64,000 nucleotides of DNA from Micromonospora sp. RP3T (lineage in GTDB: Bacteria; Actinomycetota; Actinomycetes; Mycobacteriales; Micromonosporaceae): assembly GCF_003027925.1 (NCBI RefSeq), contig NZ_PYPS01000004.1, positions 186,001 through 250,000 on the forward strand, in the 5' to 3' direction. The notes beneath the pieces are model-generated. The model was not told the origin of the DNA, did not search any database, and saw only the letters and a program-made list of their open reading frames with translations. The position numbers and the translations under genes are program-made. The first letter of the stretch is position 1. The number at the start of each line of letters is the position of its first letter. This document shows, in pieces, positions 59,665-64,000 of the stretch.

Positions 59665-60398
59665 CGGGCTTCGGTCTCCGAGGTGAGGTGGGGCACGACC
59701 ACGGCGTCGGCGGTTTCGCCGGCGTGGGGGTACCAGAGGGCGAGCGCGGCGACGGCGACCAGGCCGCCGACGATCTGGGCGACCACGAAGCCGGGCACCG
59801 AGGCCGGGGCGATGCCGGCGAACGTGTCCGAGAACGCCCGGCCGACCGTGACGGCCGGGTTGGCGAACGAGGTCGACGACGTGAACCAGTAGGCCGCGCC
59901 GATGTACGCCCCGACCGCGGCCGGCGCGGCGGCGGTGCGGCCGGAGCGGGCCAGCGCGAAGATCAGCAGGACCAGGCCGGCGGTGGCGACCACCTCGGCC
60001 AGCCACAGGTGCCCGCCACCCCGGTCGGTGCGGGACCAGGCCACCGCCGGCAGGTCGAACATCAGGTGGGCGAGGACGGCGCCGGCTGTCGCGCCGGCTG
60101 TCTGGGCGATCGCGTACGCGGCGAGGTCGCGCCCGGTCAGGCCGGTGCCGGCGCGGCGGCCCAGCCACCAGTCGACGGCGGAGACGACCGGGTTGAGGTG
60201 CGCGCCGGAGACCGGGCCGAACGTCAGGATGAGCGCGCCCAGGGCGAGGGCGGTGGCGATCGCGTTCTCCAGCAGTTGCAGCCCGGTGTCGGTGGGGGAC
60301 AGTCGGGTGGCGGCGACGCCCGAGCCGATGACGGCGGTGACCAGCAGCGCGGTGCCGGCGAATTCGGCCGATGCCCGCCGGGACAGGGGGAGGCTCAC
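59661..60398 (-). CDS. aquaglyceroporin (MIP family) of the arsenic operon, AqpS-like
   Basis: A 245-residue channel with six helices and the two half-helix motifs NPV (GAHLNPVVSA) and NPA (FANPAVTVG). Gene fusion by overlap with arsR (ATGA at 60395-60398) and arsC (ATGA at 59661-59664) gives a tight three-gene unit. In rhizobial AqpS systems the channel lets arsenite leave the cell down its gradient after ArsC reduction; the same job is inferred here. No ArsB or Acr3 pump is present. Confidence 0.87.
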   Translation of the reverse strand: MSLPLSRRASAEFAGTALLVTAVIGSGVAATRLSPTDTGLQLLENAIATALALGALILTFGPVSGAHLNPVVSAVDWWLGRRAGTGLTGRDLAAYAIAQTAGATAGAVLAHLMFDLPAVAWSRTDRGGGHLWLAEVVATAGLVLLIFALARSGRTAAAPAAVGAYIGAAYWFTSSTSFANPAVTVGRAFSDTFAGIAPASVPGFVVAQIVGGLVAVAALALWYPHAGETADAVVVPHLTSETEAR

Positions 60399-60757
60399 GC
60401 CGGGCGCCCCTCGCCGGCGGCGGCCGTGATCTCCAGCAGCGCGCCGAGCTGCCGGAGCGCCTCGGGCCGGACGCGGTACCAGACCCAGGTCCCACGCCGG
60501 TCGGCATCGACCAGGCCGGCCTCGCGGAGAACCTTGAGGTGGTGCGAGATGGTCGGCCCGGACAGGTCGAAGGCCGGGGTGAGATCGCAGACGCAGATCT
60601 CCGGCACCGAGGCGATCATCGACATCAGTCGCAGCCGGATCGGGTCACCCAGCGCCTTGAACAGGGGCGCGATCACTGCGGCCTGATCGGGCCCCAGGGG
60701 GCGGGCCGCGATCGGGGCGCAGCAGGCGGCCACGTCCGGGTCCGCTTGTTTTGACAT
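60395..60757 (-). CDS. arsR: ArsR-family arsenic-responsive repressor
   Basis: A 120-residue winged-helix repressor: KALGDPIRLRLMSMIASVPEICVCDLTPAFDLSGPTISHHLKVLREAGLV. The ICVCDL segment holds the metalloid-binding Cys pair; an extra Cys pair (AACCAP) lies at the N-terminus, so a three-coordinate As(III) site could form between them. First gene of the arsR, aquaporin, arsC operon, divergent from the arsI-like gene, with an inverted repeat in the shared 80-base region. Confidence 0.92.
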   Translation of the reverse strand: MSKQADPDVAACCAPIAARPLGPDQAAVIAPLFKALGDPIRLRLMSMIASVPEICVCDLTPAFDLSGPTISHHLKVLREAGLVDADRRGTWVWYRVRPEALRQLGALLEITAAAGEGRPA

Positions 60758-60766
60758 GCGTCTAGC

Positions 60767-60780
60767 TTGACAGACATCAA
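60767..60780. promoter_or_regulatory. ArsR operator
   Basis: TTGA, six bases, TCAA (TTGACAGACATCAA): the dyad typical of ArsR/SmtB sites, placed 10 bases upstream of the arsR start and inside the divergent promoter region, so one site can control both directions. Confidence 0.6.
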
Positions 60781-60837
60781 AACAGCCGGCAACCTGGGGG
60801 CTGCTTCGACAGTCATCTAGGCAAGGAGAAGGTCATC

Positions 60838-61254
60838 GTGTCCCGAGTCCAGCTCGCCCTGCGCGTGTCCGACCTCGAAGGCTCCGTCGCGTTCTACGCC
60901 AAGCTGTTCGGCGTCGAGCCGGCCAAGCGCCGCCCCGGCTACGCCAACTTCGCCATCGAGAACCCGCCCCTGAAGCTCGTCCTGCTCGAAGGGGAGGCCG
61001 AGCAGCCCACCGCGCTGGACCACCTGGGCGTCGAGGTGCCCAGCACCGACGAGGTCGACGCCGCCACCCGTCGCCTGACCGACTCCGGCCTCGTCACGCT
61101 GGCCGAGAACGACACCGAGTGCTGCTACGCGTTGCAGGACAAGGTCTGGGTGCGTGGCCCCGGCGACGAGCGCTGGGAGGTCTACACCGTCAAGGCCGAC
61201 TCGCCGCGGCTGGAGAAGCCCGCCGAGAACGCCTGCTGCGCCCCCGCCGCCTAG
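60838..61254 (+). CDS. arsI: ArsI/CadI-family VOC protein (probable C-As lyase)
   Basis: A 138-residue vicinal-oxygen-chelate protein. Metal ligands Gln5 (RVQLAL), His62 (LDHLGVEV) and Glu114 (RWEVYTV) and the vicinal Cys95-Cys96 in TECCYA match the pattern of ArsI, which uses Fe(II) and oxygen to split methylarsenite to arsenite. A further Cys pair ends the protein (NACCAPA). GTG 60838 follows AGGAGAAGG. Divergent from arsR. It would also degrade methylated or aromatic arsenicals. Mycobacterial CadI has the same family signature, so a cadmium-induced role is an alternative. Confidence 0.85.
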   Translation: MSRVQLALRVSDLEGSVAFYAKLFGVEPAKRRPGYANFAIENPPLKLVLLEGEAEQPTALDHLGVEVPSTDEVDAATRRLTDSGLVTLAENDTECCYALQDKVWVRGPGDERWEVYTVKADSPRLEKPAENACCAPAA

Positions 61255-61364
61255 GAGCGGTGCCCGGCGGTCGGACGGTCCTTGACCTGATCCGACAGGT
61301 CAAGGACGCCCGACGAATCCCGCTCCTCCGTCAGGTGGCTCCGGGACCACCACGGGCGGATCCG

Positions 61365-63734
61365 TCACCGGCGTCCTGCTTTTCGGCGCCTCGGGCCACG
61401 TCGCACGCCTCGTGGTTCCCGGAGCGCGCGCTCGGTGTTCGCGCGCACCGAGCGGGTGAGGGCATGATTCTCGCCCAGAACTCGGCGGCAGCAGTTGAGC
61501 GCCTGCTCGAACAGGGGTACGGCCTGTTTCAGATTCCCTGCTGACTGGTAGGCGATGGCGAGGTTGTTGAGTGAGATGAAGGTGTCGGGGTGGTCCTCGC
61601 CCAGCACCCGACGGCGTCTGGTGAGCGTCTCCCTGAGCAGCGGGATCGCGTGCCCGACGTGGCCCGCCCGCTGGTAGGCGCTGGCGAGGTTGTTGACTGA
61701 GGTGAGGGTGTCGGGGTGGTCCTCGCCCAACACCCGGCGGCAATCCGTGAGCACCCCTTGAAACAGGTCGATCGCGGCTTCCAGGTGTCCCGCTGTCTGG
61801 TAGGTGCTGGCGAGATTGTTCGCCGAGGTGAGCGTCCTCGGATGGTCCTCGCCGAGTATCCGACGGCGATCGGTGAGCACCTTTTTGAACAGGGCGAACG
61901 CCTTTTCGAGGTCGCCCGCCGCGTGGTAGGCGTAACCGAGGTTGTTGACCGAGTTCAGGGTGTCGGGGTGGTCTTCGCCCAGTACCCGACGGCGGTCGGT
62001 GAGCGCCTTCCTGAACAGGGGGATGGCTCGTTCCAGGTCGCCTGACGCGTGGTAGGCGTGGGCGAGATTGTTCACCGACGTGAAGGTCTTCGGATGGTCG
62101 TCGCCCAGTACCCGACGGCGGTCGACGAGGACCTGCTCGCACAGGAGGATCGCCCGCTCCAGGTCGCCGGCCTTCTGATGGGCGCTGGCGAGATTGTCCA
62201 TCGAGGCCAGCGTGTCCGGGTGATCGTCGCGGAGAACCCGGCGGCAGTCGGCGAGCGCTCGTTCCAGGTAGGCGGTCGCCCGGGGGAGGTCGCCCTGGTC
62301 CACGAGGAACATCCCGGCGAGATTGAGCAGGAACGCTTCGATGTTGACCAGTTCGGCATCCGACGACGGGTTGCGGGGATGGATCACGACGGCCGCTTCC
62401 AGGTGCGGGAGCACGGCACGCCAGCGAGGCCATGACGCGGGGTCGTCGTGGCCGGACGGCAGGGCGTCATGCAGCCTGGCCACCGCTTCCCCGCGGGCGT
62501 CCGCGATGTCAGCCGGCTGGCGGTGGGCGCTGTCCTCGTCGGGGACCCGGGCGACAGCCTGCACCAGGCGGTGCACGGTGATCTCTCCCGTGCTCGCGTC
62601 GACGGTGATCATGTTGTACGCGGCGAGCCGCCCGATTGCCCGGTTGACCGCCGGCCTGCTCGTTCCGTCGAGAGCATCGATCAACATCCGCGGAATCGGC
62701 TCCGAGGCATACCAGGCCAGCAGACGCAGCAACCGTCCCGGCAGCGGGTCGTCGGCCAACGCGTCGAGGGTCACCTGCCAGACCCGGGCGACCGTTCGAT
62801 GCCCGGCCCGGCCTTCTTCGCCGTCGCGGAAGAGGTCGGCCGGATACCGCGCCAGCAGGCCCAGGTACTCGCCCGCCCCCGTGCCGGTCTGTGCCATGTA
62901 GGCCCCGGCCTGCTCCACCGCCAACGGCAGACACCCCAACTCGACGCAGAGAGCTCGCGCGTCGGCCTCGTCCACGGCCACGCCGCCATGAGCGGCGACC
63001 CGGGTCAGCAAGGCGGCCGCCTCGTCGAGGTCGAGTACGTCCAGCCGCAGTCTCGTCACCAACTGCGGCCATCCCGTCGCCCGGCGACTGGTGACCACGA
63101 TCCGTCCCTGCGGCAACCGCCTCACCAGATCCGTCATGTCGGCCGGATCGGTCACGTTGTCGAGCACCAGCAGCCAGCCGTCGTGCGAGGCCAGCCACCG
63201 TACCGCCCACTCGCGCAACACCGTGGCCGGCATCAGCGCCGACAGCCCCGGCCGTAGCCCGCCGGCCAGCGCCACCAGCCCCGCGTCCACACCGGTCGGG
63301 CTGTCCGCCGTGATCCACCAGATCGGCCGGAACCTGCCCTCGTGCTGGGCTGCCCACCGTGCCACGAGTGTGCTCTTGCCGATTCCGCCGAGCCCGTGCA
63401 CCGCCTGCACCACCACGACGCCCGGCTCCGCGGCGGTGGTGTCCAGCCGCTTCAGCTCCTCCGCACGCCCCACGAACACCTCGTGCCGCCCCGGCAGGTT
63501 GGTCAACCCGGCCGGCGCGGGGACCAGCTCCGGCGCCACCAGTGCCTCGGGCGGCACCACGGTCGCGTGATCGACAGTGGTCTGCAGATTGATCGCGAAG
63601 TCACCGGTGGAAGCGATGCCGGAGACGTCACCGCGCACCGAGACGTCCCGCGAGGCCGCCCCCGGAACGAGCGGCCCGGTCACCGGCACGGAACCCGCGG
63701 AACGCGGCCGGCGGTCCCCGAACGGCCACCTCAT
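61365..63734 (-). CDS. NLR-like NB-ARC ATPase with C-terminal tetratricopeptide repeats and N-terminal signalling motif
   Basis: A 789-residue STAND ATPase. Residues 1-60 are disordered apart from a 17-residue motif at 35-51 (GDVSGIASTGDFAINLQ) that recurs in the neighbour's C-terminus. The NB-ARC domain, from about 85 to 400, has the P-loop HGLGGIGKSTLVARW, Walker B WLLVLDNV, VVTSRR (sensor-like) and CLPLAVEQAGAYM (GLPL motif). Residues of about 470-760 are kinesin-light-chain-type 42-residue TPRs (HPDTLxSVNNLA). ATGA overlap with the gene upstream. Such proteins sense a ligand through the repeats and oligomerise; here a conflict or cell-death role is inferred. Confidence 0.87.
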   Translation of the reverse strand: MRWPFGDRRPRSAGSVPVTGPLVPGAASRDVSVRGDVSGIASTGDFAINLQTTVDHATVVPPEALVAPELVPAPAGLTNLPGRHEVFVGRAEELKRLDTTAAEPGVVVVQAVHGLGGIGKSTLVARWAAQHEGRFRPIWWITADSPTGVDAGLVALAGGLRPGLSALMPATVLREWAVRWLASHDGWLLVLDNVTDPADMTDLVRRLPQGRIVVTSRRATGWPQLVTRLRLDVLDLDEAAALLTRVAAHGGVAVDEADARALCVELGCLPLAVEQAGAYMAQTGTGAGEYLGLLARYPADLFRDGEEGRAGHRTVARVWQVTLDALADDPLPGRLLRLLAWYASEPIPRMLIDALDGTSRPAVNRAIGRLAAYNMITVDASTGEITVHRLVQAVARVPDEDSAHRQPADIADARGEAVARLHDALPSGHDDPASWPRWRAVLPHLEAAVVIHPRNPSSDAELVNIEAFLLNLAGMFLVDQGDLPRATAYLERALADCRRVLRDDHPDTLASMDNLASAHQKAGDLERAILLCEQVLVDRRRVLGDDHPKTFTSVNNLAHAYHASGDLERAIPLFRKALTDRRRVLGEDHPDTLNSVNNLGYAYHAAGDLEKAFALFKKVLTDRRRILGEDHPRTLTSANNLASTYQTAGHLEAAIDLFQGVLTDCRRVLGEDHPDTLTSVNNLASAYQRAGHVGHAIPLLRETLTRRRRVLGEDHPDTFISLNNLAIAYQSAGNLKQAVPLFEQALNCCRRVLGENHALTRSVRANTERALREPRGVRRGPRRRKAGRR
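61460..62300 (-). repeat. 126-bp (42-residue) coding repeats of the TPR array
   Basis: The segment encoding HPDT/HPKT recurs every 126 bases (near 61586, 61712, 61838, 61964, 62090 and 62216). Adjacent copies are close at DNA level, which would allow recombination to vary repeat number. Confidence 0.8.
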
Positions 63735-64000
63735 CGCCGCTGGACGTTCCGTGCGTTGTCCCCGGTCGAGACGATGCCGCTGATCTCGCCGGTGGTCACC
63801 GACCGGTCACCGGTCGCCCCGGGAGTTGTCTTCGGCGGCGACGGCGCGGACGACGACGGAGCGGACACGGCGGCAGCGATGGCCACCACCAGGCTGGCCA
63901 CCCCGGCCAGCCAACTCGCGACCTCCACGCCACGCAGGCCGAACACCACGGCAGTCGTCGCCAACCCGGTGGCGACCGCCGAACCCACCCCGATGATCAC
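63731..64000 (-). CDS. small membrane protein with C-terminal shared signalling motif (start at or beyond window edge)
   Basis: At least 89 residues; a GTG lies exactly at the window edge and the frame may continue beyond it. Two hydrophobic helices (about 1-22 and 27-48: GSAVATGLATTAVVFGL, ASWLAGVASLVVAIAAAV) precede a Ser/Pro linker. The last 19 residues contain GEISGIVSTGDNARNVQ, which aligns with residues 35-51 of the NB-ARC protein (11 of 17 identical). ATGA overlap places it directly upstream and co-translated. Candidate membrane-acting effector triggered by the NLR-like partner. Confidence 0.7.
   Translation of the reverse strand: MIIGVGSAVATGLATTAVVFGLRGVEVASWLAGVASLVVAIAAAVSAPSSSAPSPPKTTPGATGDRSVTTGEISGIVSTGDNARNVQRR

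Overview
The window is high-GC (about 70 to 75 percent) actinomycete chromosome. Gene content and order fit a Micromonospora-like member of the Micromonosporaceae: a paf/tat/helY core block, many GTG starts, secreted multi-domain glycan enzymes with Pro/Thr linkers, and a SapB-type lanthipeptide cluster. Naming the genus is inference. No rRNA, tRNA, CRISPR array or insertion sequence was seen.

1-14.8 kb, mostly housekeeping: the end of pafC, tatA, tatC, a cobalamin/siderophore-binding-type protein, a cupredoxin-like lipoprotein, a fasciclin protein, a lipid kinase, an EamA exporter, a HAD phosphatase, the helicase helY, an MHYT membrane sensor, a 5'-3' exonuclease and a DUF4037 protein. 14.9-20.7 kb: a secreted discoidin/beta-helix protein, a GT2 glycosyltransferase, a DUF218 protein and a Tat-exported GH5-CBM2 cellulase with a near-consensus CebR/CelR operator upstream. 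20.7-26 kb, an envelope/general-stress module: STAS, GlsB-like, zinc-ribbon-STAS and BON genes face a response regulator, histidine kinase, GerMN lipoprotein and SigB/F-type sigma factor.

26-42.6 kb looks like a utilisation locus for an alpha-glucan, probably alpha-1,3-glucan. It holds three large secreted beta-helix enzymes that share the D-x22-DD pattern expected of GH87 alpha-1,3-glucanases, a LacI regulator, a sugar ABC importer (binding protein plus two permeases) and a cytoplasmic GH13 alpha-glucosidase. A small VOC/HxlR pair sits inside it. 42.7-47.8 kb holds a secreted orphan, a metallo-beta-lactamase-fold hydrolase divergent from an HxlR regulator, and two XRE-type regulators each preceded by an overlapping small ORF.

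48.1-56 kb is a ram (SapB) type class III lanthipeptide cluster: a LanKC synthetase, three tandem precursor genes on a 166-bp repeat, two ABC half-transporters and two atypical RamR-like response regulators. 56-61.3 kb holds a MocR regulator and EamA exporter whose start codons overlap head to head between twin palindromes, a CPBP protease, and an arsenic island (arsR, aquaporin, arsC, divergent arsI-like gene).

The window ends with a NB-ARC/TPR (NLR-like) protein translationally coupled to a small membrane protein. The N-terminus of the first and the C-terminus of the second share a 17-residue motif. That is the layout of bacterial NLR/amyloid-signalling pairs, and it is the best candidate here for an undescribed immune or cell-death system.
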